From positions 124,001-188,000 of the forward strand of contig JBFWVJ010000001.1 of assembly GCA_050246795.1 (NCBI GenBank): a DNA stretch of 64,000 nucleotides, read 5' to 3'. The position numbers and the translations under genes are program-made. This document shows positions 1 through 9,000 of this stretch, in pieces. A model generated the notes under the pieces. That model ran no database searches and was not told the DNA's origin. It was given only the letters and a program-made list of their open reading frames with translations. How positions within the stretch are numbered: position 1 is the stretch's first letter; every line of letters starts with the position of its first letter. This stretch comes from JBFWVJ01 sp050246795. GTDB lineage: Bacteria; Patescibacteriota; Gracilibacteria; JAUYGZ01.

Positions 1-2726
1 TGGACGGAGACGGGTATTTCGATCTGGTGGCAGTGAGCTCAAGTGCCGATGTACTTTCCGTGCTCATGAATAATGGCAATGGAACCTTCGCGGCGAATGT
101 GACGTATCCGAATGCTACCGGTGCCCGTGAGGTCACGATGGCTGACCTGGACAATGATGATGACCTGGATGTGGTGACCACAGGATCTGCCGTGTCGGTG
201 TTCTTGAATAATGGGGATGGGACTTTTGCGACAAAAGCTGATTACACCGGTGGGAATGAACATGTCGTAGCTGCTGATCTGGACAATGATGGCGACGCGG
301 ATCTGGCGGTCGGAAACCTCTTTGGTCAATTGGTCGAAATCTTCATGAATAATGGCGATGGCACCTTCGCGGCCAAGGTGGACTATGCCGCTCCGGGCAA
401 CGTGGAAGGATTGAATGTAGGGGATATGGATAACAATGGCGCGCTCGATGTGGTGGCGGTCAACAATACTTTGGGGTCTGTTACGATTTTTGAAAACAAT
501 GGATCGGGAACCTTCAGTCAGGGCAGCACGTTTGCTGTTGGAACAAATCCAAGTGGGGTAGCTCTAGCGGATTTCAATGGTGATGGCGCTTTGGATATGG
601 CTGCTTCGGCGCCAAATGATACGCAGGTGACCGTGCTTTTGAGTGATGTCACGCCGCCGACCGTTTCGATCGTTCAGCCGAATGGCGGGGAAAGCCTTCA
701 GGCTGGATCTTCCTACGAGATCCAATGGTATGCGACGGATAACTCCGGCTTCGTTGATACGGTAGACCTTGAATTTACTGACAATAATTCGACCTATAGC
801 CCGATCGTCGGAGCTACTGGACTTGCTAGTGATGACCACCTTTACACCCTTGAATTCGGGTCTCTTGGAGCTTTAGATGGCCAGTTCAATTTCCCAACGG
901 GAATTACCGTCGATAGTTCGGGGAGTATTTATGTGGCGGATCTGAATGGGAACCGGATTCAGAAGTTTGACAGCTCTGGAAACCATCTCATGACGATTTC
1001 TGGAGTGGTGCCCTATGATGTCGCAGTCGATGCGTCTGGGAATATTTACTTTAGCAATAGTCATCGATTGGATAAGTATGATGCCAGTGGTACCTTTTTA
1101 GGCTGTATTGCTGGTGGTGTTTCCGGTTTCCAAAACCCTTGTACTTCCTCTTCTTTGGGTACCGCAGATGGTCAGTTTAACTTTGCTGGAGGAGTCGATG
1201 TTGATCCGCTCGGAAATATTTATGTGATTGATCAATTCAATTACCGTCTTCAAAAATTCAATAGTTCCGGGGTCTTCCAAGGCTGTATTGCGGGAGGTGT
1301 TTCTGGATTCCAAAGTCCATGTTTGAGTTTCGGAGGCGGTTCTGCTGATGGTCAGTTTAATGATCCATTCTCGGTCGCCATCGATGTTTTTGGAGACATC
1401 ATTGTCTCTGATAGTTTCAATCAGCGCCTTCAGAAATTCGATTCATCTGGCGTATTCTTGTGGAAGGTCGGGACAAGTGGCACTGGAAACGGACAGTTTG
1501 GGACAAGGGTTTATAAAGTGGACACGGATCCGATTGGCAGAATATACGCAGCTGATGGATGGAATAATCGTATCCAGATCTTTACCGCTGATGGGTCATT
1601 CTTTGATGCGTTCGGTACTTCTGGATCTGGTCCAGGAGAGCTTGATTTGCCATATGGAGTTGCTCTTGACGAAGACTTTAGGATCTATGTTGCTGACACC
1701 GAAAATGATCGTATTCAGACATTCACTCCGGGAGGGGTTTTCACCTGGACTGTCCCCAATGCAGCCACTTCACTGGCAAAAATCCGAGCTACTGCAGTCG
1801 ATGAAGCCCTGAATGCTTCCCAAGACACCAGCGACGCGGTTTTCTCGATCGTGGTGGATGATGAGCCGCCGACGGGAACGATCACCTATGATGGCGGCAA
1901 TGGTCCTGGAGAGGATTTTGAGGTCAATATCGAGGGAGACAATGACTTCACGATCATGGGGACCGCTACGGATGTCGGGACGGGGGATTCAGCCATCACC
2001 TTGGTGGAAGTGACGTTGGATGGAGGCCTCAATTGGGAGAATGCTACTGAGACCAGCGTGGGTGATCCATGGGAGACGTGGAGCTATGACGCGGTCTTGA
2101 TCGATGGATTGAACCAGGTGAGGATCCGGATTACGGACGCGGAGAATAATATTCAAACCTATACCACCAATGACCTTCCTGGTGATGGAACGGATGGCGC
2201 TCAAGACATCGTCTATCTCTTCTTGAGTTTGGGAGTGGTCGATGATTATGCTTTTGGAACGGTATCTCCGAATGTTCTGGTTTCCGAGGAAAATCTAATC
2301 GGTGTGCGTACGAACTCTCAGACAGGCTATCAGATCCAGGTGAGAAAGCAGAATGCCAACCCTGATACGACGATAAAGAGTGGCGCGAATCTCTTCCCTG
2401 ATCTGACGTCTTGGGACGCTTCGGGTCTTGGAAACGGAGAAATTTGGGCTAATTTGAGCACCAAAGGCCTTGGATTCCGCTTGAGGTCGACCAGCCATGT
2501 CGCTGCTTACAATTCAGACTACTGGGGTGCTGATGACACGGCTCCGAATGCAAAATTTGGCGGTTTCCCAGAGAGCTATGAGACGATCATCAATGATGCG
2601 ACACCGAAGTCGAGTGCCGAAGTCCCGTATGATTCGACCCTCCAGCTTCAGCTGGAAGCAAGTGCCAATGTGGCGTCTGGTTCTTACAGTGGAACGATCG
2701 ATGTGAATGCGATGGTGAATCCGTAA
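1..2726 (+). CDS. Secreted FG-GAP/NHL propeller protein with WxL-like C-terminal domain (5' end outside window)
   Basis: The reading frame is open from base 3, so the true start lies upstream; the first in-frame GTG at 27 falls inside a repeat. Five FG-GAP/VCBS calcium-type repeats occupy bases 3-640 (DLDNDGDADL, DMDNNGALDV and similar). An Ig-like segment (PPTVSIVQPNGGE) follows, then about six NHL repeats at 865-1780 (pattern GNIYVxDxxNxRxQKF), which should form a second propeller. A further Ig-like segment at 1860-2200 leads into the C-terminal domain. That domain shares TGYQIQV, GLGFRL, YWGADD and SGSYSGTIDVNAMVN with the ends of the four other large surface proteins here. It is probably extracellular and attached to the cell surface through this last domain. 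The ligand of the propellers cannot be read from sequence. Confidence 0.85.
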   Translation, partial: DGDGYFDLVAVSSSADVLSVLMNNGNGTFAANVTYPNATGAREVTMADLDNDDDLDVVTTGSAVSVFLNNGDGTFATKADYTGGNEHVVAADLDNDGDADLAVGNLFGQLVEIFMNNGDGTFAAKVDYAAPGNVEGLNVGDMDNNGALDVVAVNNTLGSVTIFENNGSGTFSQGSTFAVGTNPSGVALADFNGDGALDMAASAPNDTQVTVLLSDVTPPTVSIVQPNGGESLQAGSSYEIQWYATDNSGFVDTVDLEFTDNNSTYSPIVGATGLASDDHLYTLEFGSLGALDGQFNFPTGITVDSSGSIYVADLNGNRIQKFDSSGNHLMTISGVVPYDVAVDASGNIYFSNSHRLDKYDASGTFLGCIAGGVSGFQNPCTSSSLGTADGQFNFAGGVDVDPLGNIYVIDQFNYRLQKFNSSGVFQGCIAGGVSGFQSPCLSFGGGSADGQFNDPFSVAIDVFGDIIVSDSFNQRLQKFDSSGVFLWKVGTSGTGNGQFGTRVYKVDTDPIGRIYAADGWNNRIQIFTADGSFFDAFGTSGSGPGELDLPYGVALDEDFRIYVADTENDRIQTFTPGGVFTWTVPNAATSLAKIRATAVDEALNASQDTSDAVFSIVVDDEPPTGTITYDGGNGPGEDFEVNIEGDNDFTIMGTATDVGTGDSAITLVEVTLDGGLNWENATETSVGDPWETWSYDAVLIDGLNQVRIRITDAENNIQTYTTNDLPGDGTDGAQDIVYLFLSLGVVDDYAFGTVSPNVLVSEENLIGVRTNSQTGYQIQVRKQNANPDTTIKSGANLFPDLTSWDASGLGNGEIWANLSTKGLGFRLRSTSHVAAYNSDYWGADDTAPNAKFGGFPESYETIINDATPKSSAEVPYDSTLQLQLEASANVASGSYSGTIDVNAMVNP

Positions 2727-2845
2727 GGGGAAGGACTTGCAAGACGAGGAGGAACAAGAGGACTCGTAGGAGGGCAGGGGGATGCAAAATGTAAAAGTGA
2801 AAAGGAAAAATAAATGCGCTCGTTCTGATCTCCTGATCGGAACGA
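2727..2845. repeat. Intergenic spacer with G-rich degenerate repeat and a hairpin
   Basis: Bases 2727-2782 directly after the stop codon are a purine-rich degenerate repeat of the kind found after other surface genes (GGGGAAGGACTTGCAAGACG). An 11-bp hairpin follows (2820-2830 with 2835-2845, loop TCCT, one G.T pair). It has no T run downstream, so I do not call it a terminator. Confidence 0.5.
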
Positions 2846-2914
2846 ATAGGGAAAACTAAAAAAACACACTACAAAACTCCCATTTCTCCACTTCCAGTTT
2901 CTAATTTGCGTTTC

Positions 2915-3922
2915 ATGCGACTTTCCCTCCTGTTTTCATTCGTTTTCTCAGTCATGACTGTGGTCGTGCCGCCTCAGGCGTTCGCGCAGCAGACGCATAG
3001 TAGTATTTCCATAAAGCCTCTCATTATGGAGATGGAAATCGAGAATACGAAAACGTATTTAAGGAATGTGACGGTTAAAAACACCAATGCTGTTGCTTAT
3101 GAGATTTCTTTTGAAGCCTTCGACGTGGAAATCGACCCCGATACCCACAATGTGAAGATGCTTCCCACTGTTTCCCGTGGTAATACCTTGAGGTCGTTGG
3201 CGTCCTGGATTATTCCGAGTTCGGAGCCGACTTTCGTTTTACAACCAGGCGAGGAAAAGATTTTCGAGTATCGTTTCAGTGCTCCCGTGGATGCCCAACC
3301 GGGGGATTATTATGGAAGTCTCAATTTTTACTATAAACCGGTGGGCGTTGAACAAAATGGAAACATTACGGTGCGTCAGAGCTTGGGCAGTTTGCTTTTG
3401 GTAAGCCTGGCTGGCCCCACTCCGATTTCCGGAATCGAGCCCTATACGCTCTCAAAACTCTCTCTCAATCGAATGTCGGATAAGACAGAAGTGGCTTTGG
3501 ATGTGCAGAACAACACCCTGCGATTTATTCATGTTCGTCCTTTGATCACCCTCAAGGATGTGAAAGGGGATATTTTCTTTCAAAAAGAGGGTGTTTCGAA
3601 GCGTGTTTTCCCTGGTGAAAAGTCCAGCGTTGTTCACTTTTTCCCGAATGTTTATTTGTCCACTGAGGAAGATTTGACGCTCTATTATAGTCTCTGGGAC
3701 CGTCAGAAGAAAGAAAAGCTGTACGAAGAGGTGGTCCCGCTTGGTCCGCTTCGCGGAGCGTCGGCATCTTTTGATTCATTTGAGTGGCTGTTGCTTTGGG
3801 GAGGGGGCGCGATTCTTTTGGTTTTAGCAGCTGCTTGTTGGTATAAGCATCGCCACGCGTCGCTCCCTCACTTGGCCGCAAAGCCGAAAAGAAAACCTAC
3901 TGCCAGAAAGAAAACGCGCTGA
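2915..3922 (+). CDS. Membrane-anchored DUF916-like (WxL-interacting type) surface protein
   Basis: 335 residues from ATG 2915. A TTG nine bases upstream is also in frame, but this ATG begins a clean signal peptide (MRLSLLFSFVFSV, cleavage near AFAQQ). The ectodomain has two Ig-like halves. The first has the DUF916-like succession of a beta-rich start, a W-containing strand (SWIIPSSEP), the LQPGEEKIFEYRF strand and PGDYYGSLNFYY. A transmembrane helix (about residues 289-310) and a Lys/Arg-rich tail end the protein, so it faces outward with a cytoplasmic tail. In Firmicutes this class binds peptidoglycan and WxL proteins. It sits among five genes for WxL-like secreted proteins, which suggests the same job here. 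The family call is by architecture; pairwise identity is probably low. Confidence 0.65.
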   Translation: MRLSLLFSFVFSVMTVVVPPQAFAQQTHSSISIKPLIMEMEIENTKTYLRNVTVKNTNAVAYEISFEAFDVEIDPDTHNVKMLPTVSRGNTLRSLASWIIPSSEPTFVLQPGEEKIFEYRFSAPVDAQPGDYYGSLNFYYKPVGVEQNGNITVRQSLGSLLLVSLAGPTPISGIEPYTLSKLSLNRMSDKTEVALDVQNNTLRFIHVRPLITLKDVKGDIFFQKEGVSKRVFPGEKSSVVHFFPNVYLSTEEDLTLYYSLWDRQKKEKLYEEVVPLGPLRGASASFDSFEWLLLWGGGAILLVLAAACWYKHRHASLPHLAAKPKRKPTARKKTR

Positions 3923-3945
3923 TAGCCGCTGAGTGACCCATAAAA

Positions 3946-3970
3946 AAAAGCCGGTGTGATACCGGCTTTT
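3946..3970. terminator. Bidirectional intrinsic terminator
   Basis: A perfect 10-bp stem (AAAAGCCGGT / ACCGGCTTTT) with loop GTGAT lies between the converging stops of the DUF916-like gene and the small lipoprotein gene. Both strands end in a T run. Confidence 0.85.
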
Positions 3971-3988
3971 GAAATGTCACGACCGTGT

Positions 3989-4192
3989 TTATTGTTCGTC
4001 GCCGTTGACCTGGATATTTACCCCGACCTCTTGGCTTGGACGGGCTTCTTCTGGGTTGACGCGGATGTTAATCCCGACATTTTGATCTTGTTTTGTCATC
4101 GGAGCTGCCTGTTCAGGCTCTGTTTTGGAACATGCGGTGAGCGAACCACTGATGATGAGTCCGACCACGATAAAAGGAACCAGTTTTTTCAT
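3989..4192 (-). CDS. Small lipoprotein
   Basis: 67 residues. The N-terminus is a lipoprotein signal peptide, MKKLVPFIVVGLIISGS followed by the lipobox LTAC with the lipidated Cys at residue 21. The mature part is only about 46 residues and contains two copies of a short motif, VGINIRVN and VGVNIQVN, separated by about 14 residues. No family is recognised. It is transcribed toward the DUF916-like gene and shares its terminator, and it has its own promoter (4221-4249). The location suggests a cell-envelope role in the surface locus, but nothing in the sequence shows a specific function. Confidence 0.7.
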   Translation of the reverse strand: MKKLVPFIVVGLIISGSLTACSKTEPEQAAPMTKQDQNVGINIRVNPEEARPSQEVGVNIQVNGDEQ

Positions 4193-4220
4193 AGAAAAAT
4201 ATAAGAAAACACTAGGTCAA

Positions 4221-4249
4221 TTATTAAAGGGTGTTGGACGACTTGTAAA
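4221..4249 (-). promoter_or_regulatory. Promoter of the small lipoprotein gene
   Basis: On the minus strand, -35 TTTACA (4244-4249) and -10 TAATAA (4221-4226) are 17 bp apart, about 29 nt before the ATG. Confidence 0.5.
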
Positions 4250-4348
4250 CGCTCAAAATGTTATTACACGATTGATTTCCCATTAAGGAATGGAATCTGT
4301 TTTTAAAAAAAAATGATTTGAGTATTCTCAGCTTGTTCACTCTTGATC

Positions 4349-4377
4349 TTGACTTTGGGATAGAGGTCAGGTATCAT
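4349..4377 (+). promoter_or_regulatory. Promoter of the single-domain surface protein gene
   Basis: -35 TTGACT (4349-4354) and -10 TATCAT (4372-4377) with a 17-bp spacer. The expected transcript has a leader of about 115 nt before ATG 4499, longer than for other genes here. The 4193-4498 intergenic stretch otherwise holds only the divergent promoter and AT-rich sequence. Confidence 0.6.
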
Positions 4378-4498
4378 ATGATGAAGGCTTCATGAAGATA
4401 TGATCCCTTCTGAACCTTGAAAGGACGTGTTCTCTTTGTTTCGAGAATCCTCTAGGGATTCACTTTATCTCGTATGTATTTTTTTTAATTTTTTTCTT

Positions 4499-5239
4499 AT
4501 GTTTAAGAAATTTGCTGCATTGTCAGCAGGAACGGCTTTATTGGCGATGGCAACGGTCGTCCCAGTAATGGCACAAACATCAGGTTCTCAGGATTCTGAT
4601 GTGAATGTGGATGTGAATGATTACTTGACCTTTGCGATTGCAAATCCTGCCGCCGCTGATGAACCAAATGGCGATCAACCGTTTGGTGCAGGAGCTGAAA
4701 TTACTGATTTGACTTCTTCTGGTTCGAACGCGTTTGCGATTACTGGAAGCTTTGGATCCCCAGTATTTACTGAGCTTGCTACGACGACCAACTCTACCGA
4801 TGGGTACAATGTGACCGCTTATGCGTCAAGTGCGGACAGCCGTACAGCGGCACTGTGTCTCAATGGTACCGTCGATTGTTCAGCTGATCCGGCAGATCAA
4901 ATTCCCGACTCTCTGACGGTCTTGGCTGCTCTTCAAGCTGCTAATGAATCGCTTACTACCGCTTCTGATACCGGTCTTGCTTTGCGTGTTACCGACGCGA
5001 ACACCAGTGCGATCATCCGTGAAGCTGATGAAGACACCCAATGGGGTGATGGAGATGCCGGAACGGCTCTCTGGGCTGCTCTTCCTATCGGAGTAGGAGC
5101 TGCTGCTGTTGCTTATGATACAGATACCTACAGTTCTACGACTACTACGGCGTACATCAACTGGTTTGTCGGTGTTGCTAGTAGCCAGCAGACAGGTACG
5201 TATAGCGGTACAGTGACTTTCACGGCTTCCGTGAACTAA
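4499..5239 (+). CDS. Secreted single-domain WxL-like protein
   Basis: 246 residues. I choose ATG 4499 because it starts a signal peptide (MFKKFAALSAGTALLAMATV, cleavage near VMAQTSG). Everything after it is one copy of the C-terminal domain of the larger neighbours: VDVNDYLTFAIAN, DQPFGAGAEITDL, SNAFAITGSFGSPVF, DGYNVTAYASS, TGLALRV, DTQWGDGDAGTALW, AYINWFVGV and the final SGTVTFTASVN. The conserved ALWAALP and INWF segments recall the two tryptophan motifs of WxL domains, though exact W-x-L is not kept. As a stand-alone copy it could be a structural subunit or a layer-forming protein, with the larger relatives attached the same way. It has its own promoter and terminator. Confidence 0.85.
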   Translation: MFKKFAALSAGTALLAMATVVPVMAQTSGSQDSDVNVDVNDYLTFAIANPAAADEPNGDQPFGAGAEITDLTSSGSNAFAITGSFGSPVFTELATTTNSTDGYNVTAYASSADSRTAALCLNGTVDCSADPADQIPDSLTVLAALQAANESLTTASDTGLALRVTDANTSAIIREADEDTQWGDGDAGTALWAALPIGVGAAAVAYDTDTYSSTTTTAYINWFVGVASSQQTGTYSGTVTFTASVN

Positions 5240-5266
5240 TCCACTTTGGATACACTCTTAAAAAAA

Positions 5267-5292
5267 GAGGCTGGAAACAGCCTCTTTTTTTT
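5267..5292 (+). terminator. Intrinsic terminator, GAGGC-type family
   Basis: Stem GAGGCTG / CAGCCTC, loop GAAA, then eight T. Closely similar stems with loop GAAA or GGAA follow the other WxL-like genes at 11312 and 19055. Confidence 0.9.
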
Positions 5293-5319
5293 GTACACCA
5301 TTCTTTTTAGAATGAGGAA

Positions 5320-5884
5320 GTGGTTTATCACCTGTCCAAAAAACTCCCAGTCCAACCGACAGAAGAGGATCCGAGGAAGAGAGATAAAAATTATCGAGCT
5401 GCTGAAACACAGTCCTATGTCATCCGCCAGAGCTTTGTTGGTGCGAATACGGCTCCTGATCTTCTCGGCGAGAATCTTTTGGAAGGGGTGGTGAATTATA
5501 TGGTGGGTGATCGTTCTAAATGGGTCCAGAGCGTCAAAACCTATGGCAATGTTCGCTATCGGTAGTTGTATCCTGGGATCGATGTTGTTTATGGTGGGAA
5601 GCCCCGCAGTCGACTATCGATATGAAATAGCTCCGGGGGTAGATCCACAGCTTCTTCAGGTTCGCTTGGCTGGTGTGGATGGGCTTGAGCTCGCATCGAA
5701 TGGAAGCCTCGTCATCAAGAGTTCCTTTGGAGACCTTCTCTTGAAAAGGCCTACAGGCTATCAAGAAAAAAATGGAAGCAAACAGGCGGCTCAGGTGAAG
5801 TATCTGATCCTGGATCAGTCAACCTACACCTTTGAAGTAATGAATATTGATGGGGTGCTACCTCTTGTGATCGAAACAAATTAG
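5320..5884 (+). pseudogene. Remnant of a DUF7948 (SBBP-type) N-terminal domain
   Basis: Two adjoining frames together spell a DUF7948 domain, as found at the N-terminus of SBBP beta-propeller proteins and of the 1701-residue protein at 11407. Frame one gives QSFVGANTAPDLLGENLL, then NYMVGDRSKW and YGNVRYR. It is stopped by TAG at 5563, where relatives have an acidic or polar residue, and then continues LYPGIDVVYGGKP. A shift between about 5602 and 5622 moves the match into the next frame: YEIAPGVDPQLLQVRLAG to GVLPLVIETN. So there is one nonsense change and one frameshift. The 5' part (before 5400) has no recognisable signal peptide, and the propeller that should follow PLVI is absent. No intact product can be made from it. 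Confidence 0.75.
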
Positions 5885-5958
5885 AAAATAATATTTTTTC
5901 TTGTCTGTGGGTGTGGGGTTGGTTATGAGCCTTCGCCGTCGATTTTTGGTGTGAAATT

Positions 5959-5967
5959 TGGTATAAT
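5959..5967 (+). promoter_or_regulatory. Extended -10 promoter of the 1723-residue protein gene
   Basis: TGGTATAAT is a perfect extended -10 element 33 nt before ATG 6001. No good -35 is seen. Confidence 0.6.
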
Positions 5968-6000
5968 AAAAGGAAACCAAAATAAAAAATAATCCATTTT

Positions 6001-9000
6001 ATGCGAAAGCCTTCGTTTTCTGTCAGGTATTTATTTCTTTTGTTTCTGCTGGTCGGATTATTTTCTGGCAGTTTCTTGTATAGATCTTTTGAAGGTGAAA
6101 GAGTATTTGCGGATATTGCCGATGTTACCGGTACTTGTAGGCAATCTGATAATAGTACGAACTGTGCAGATAGTCAGACGGTGAGGATTGCCATCAATGG
6201 TGTTTTAGATCCCATTACAGGAACCACTGCAAGTGGAGGCTGGAGTATTACGGGAGTAGATATCTTTTCAGGAGATGTCTTGACAGTATTTGTTGACGGA
6301 GTTGCGGAAGCGAATGAAGCCGTGGCTGTCACGAAATACGACGGAACAGGAGATGTCAGTGGTGTAGAACTTATTGAGTCTCATTTGACCATCGGAAGCG
6401 ATGACAACGCGACGATCACGAATGCTGACTTGGCACTATATGATAATTCTGTTTCAGGGGACGAAGATATTTTCTTCGAGGTGGATGCGAATAACGACTT
6501 GGTCGTCGATGACGAAGGCGGACATGACGTGAAACTTCTTCTTTTTGTCGGCAGCACCTACCGTCCGGATTCTTCCGGAAGCGGGAATGTGACGACGAAT
6601 GATTTTCAGAATGACGGGACATTCGTTGCTGACGGGAACACAATCTTCGTTTCAGGAGACTGGTTGAATACGGGAACTTTTACCGCAGACACCTCAACGG
6701 TGGATTTCAATGGATCAGGTACTCAGTCCTTGATCAGTGGTGGGGATTCTTTTGCTACGGTAACCCACTCCGGGTCAGGGACACTTCAGCTGGCCGGAGC
6801 TTTGACGGTCGCTCCGACCTTTAACAATACCGCGGGGACCTTCGATCTCAACGGATACGACTGGACCATGACGGGAGCAAATCTCTTCAACGACGGGATC
6901 GTTCAGCTTCGAGGAAGTGAAGCGGTGACGATGTCGACGAATGACACCAATTCCGGTACTTGGAGGTACGTGGGAGATGGCGCGGGTGGACTCAGTACTT
7001 TTGGCATTATTTCAGACTTCGCTGTCAGTGGAGACTACTATCATCTCATCATCGATGCTGATCCGAGCGAAACCTTTGATATTGGAAATACCCTTACGGT
7101 GAATGGGGATTTCTCTGTCCTTTCCGGAGCTTTTGATCAGCTGGTGGACAATGTCTCTGTATCGGGAAATCTTGCCCTCAGCGATGCCACGTATACTCAA
7201 GGAAGCGGCACTTTGACGGTGGATGGATCGTTGACGATGACCGTCGGATCGGTCTTCGATGGATCTGATACCGGAGCGGCCATCGATGTAAATGGCAACA
7301 ATGTGACGATTGCCGGATCTTTCACTTCCACGAGCGGAACCTTTTCTTTCTCGGGGCAAGGTTTCGGGACCGGTGGAGCTTCGTTCTTGCATAATAACGG
7401 TACGGTCATCTTCGACCGATCAGGTGATTTCGCTGTCCAAACCATCGACGGAGGAACCTTCAACGACTTCACCAAGTCGACCAGTGATGAAGGCCAAGAG
7501 CTTGTTTTCAGCAGCGCCAATACCTTCACCTTTGTGGGTGATCTGATCTTGCAAGGAGGGGGTAGCAACTTCCTGACGATTCAGGGAAATGCCGGGCAGT
7601 GGACTCTGGATGCCCAGGGAGGCAGGACTGTTTCAAGATTGGTGGTGCGCGATTCGAATAACATTTCCGATACTATTGATGCCAGAGGTACGAATAGCTC
7701 CAGCTTGGGGAATAACTTCAACTGGTTGTTCGAAGGAGGAAGTTTTGGAAGGGTCTTCAACGATGAAGGGGTGACTCCGCTGACGGTGACGACCTATACG
7801 GTACGTGTTGCTGTGAATGGCGTGGATGGCCCCTCTGTTGATATCAACTCCAATGGAGAATTCGATTTATCAGGTCTGAGCTTTTCAAACGGAGACCTTT
7901 TGACGTTTTATCTGGAAGATGAAGCTCCTGACGCGGTGACCGTGATCCTCGCGTCAGGAACTTCCCTCGATAGCCAGGTCCACTTGTATCAGGATCGTCT
8001 CATTGCGCGCTCGGAAAATCCTTCCGTGCCGATCACCAATGCTCACTTGACGACGGCGTGGGTTACGGGTGAAACGGATGCTTTCGGAAATGCTGGGGAT
8101 GTCGGAATAATCTATCAGATGTCTTCCGGGGAAATAACGATTCAATCCTCTAGAGAACTCTTTATTTCGTCTGGAACGAACTATCAGCCGGAAGCGAATG
8201 TGAATATTGGATCAGGGGGGATTGACATCAATGGTGCTTTTACGATGGGATCAAACCTCATCAACGTGAGTGGTGACTGGGATGCCACTGGCGGGACGTC
8301 GACCAGTTCCGGGACAGTTCATTTTAATGGATCAGGTCAGACGATTATGGCAAATGAGCAGGCGTTTCAGCATGTCACAATCAGCGGTATCGGCATCAAG
8401 ACGATTACCAGCGATTTCACGGTCAATGGAAACCTGGCCTACAATCCTGGGGGGTGGTACGTCACGGGGAGCGGAGCGATGCGAACGATCTCTCTGTATG
8501 GGAACTTTTCTTATACCGCGGCTGTCGGTTCCACCTTCGGGCTTTCAAATCTTACGCTTCAAATGGTCGGGACGAATGAGCAGGCCATCAGTAAATCTCC
8601 GACGGAATTCTTCAGCTCGCCTCTTGTCATTGATAAGCCATCGGGATCGGTGACGCTGCTTTCGAATTTTGCGATAAATTCACCCTTCACTCTTACTTCG
8701 GGAGATGTTGTGTTGGATACCTTTGTTTTGACCGCCAACGGAGCGACCACGGTTTCGAGTGGAACGATTTCTTCCAGCACGGGAGGATCTCTTGTAGCTG
8801 CCAGTTCGTATACCCAAACGAACGGGGATGTCACCCTTACTGGCGGAGGAACTGTTAGCGTGCAGGGTGATTTCAATATCTCCGGCGGGACTTTGAATAC
8901 CGTGAATTTTTACGGAGCCGGGGGGGCTTTGACCCAATCAGGAGGAACCTTAACGGATGTCACGATTGCCAGTAGCGGCATTAAAACAATTGCCAGTGAT

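Noticed and set aside
2820..2845. Hairpin considered as a terminator of the first gene
   Set aside because: A good stem but no T run on either strand.
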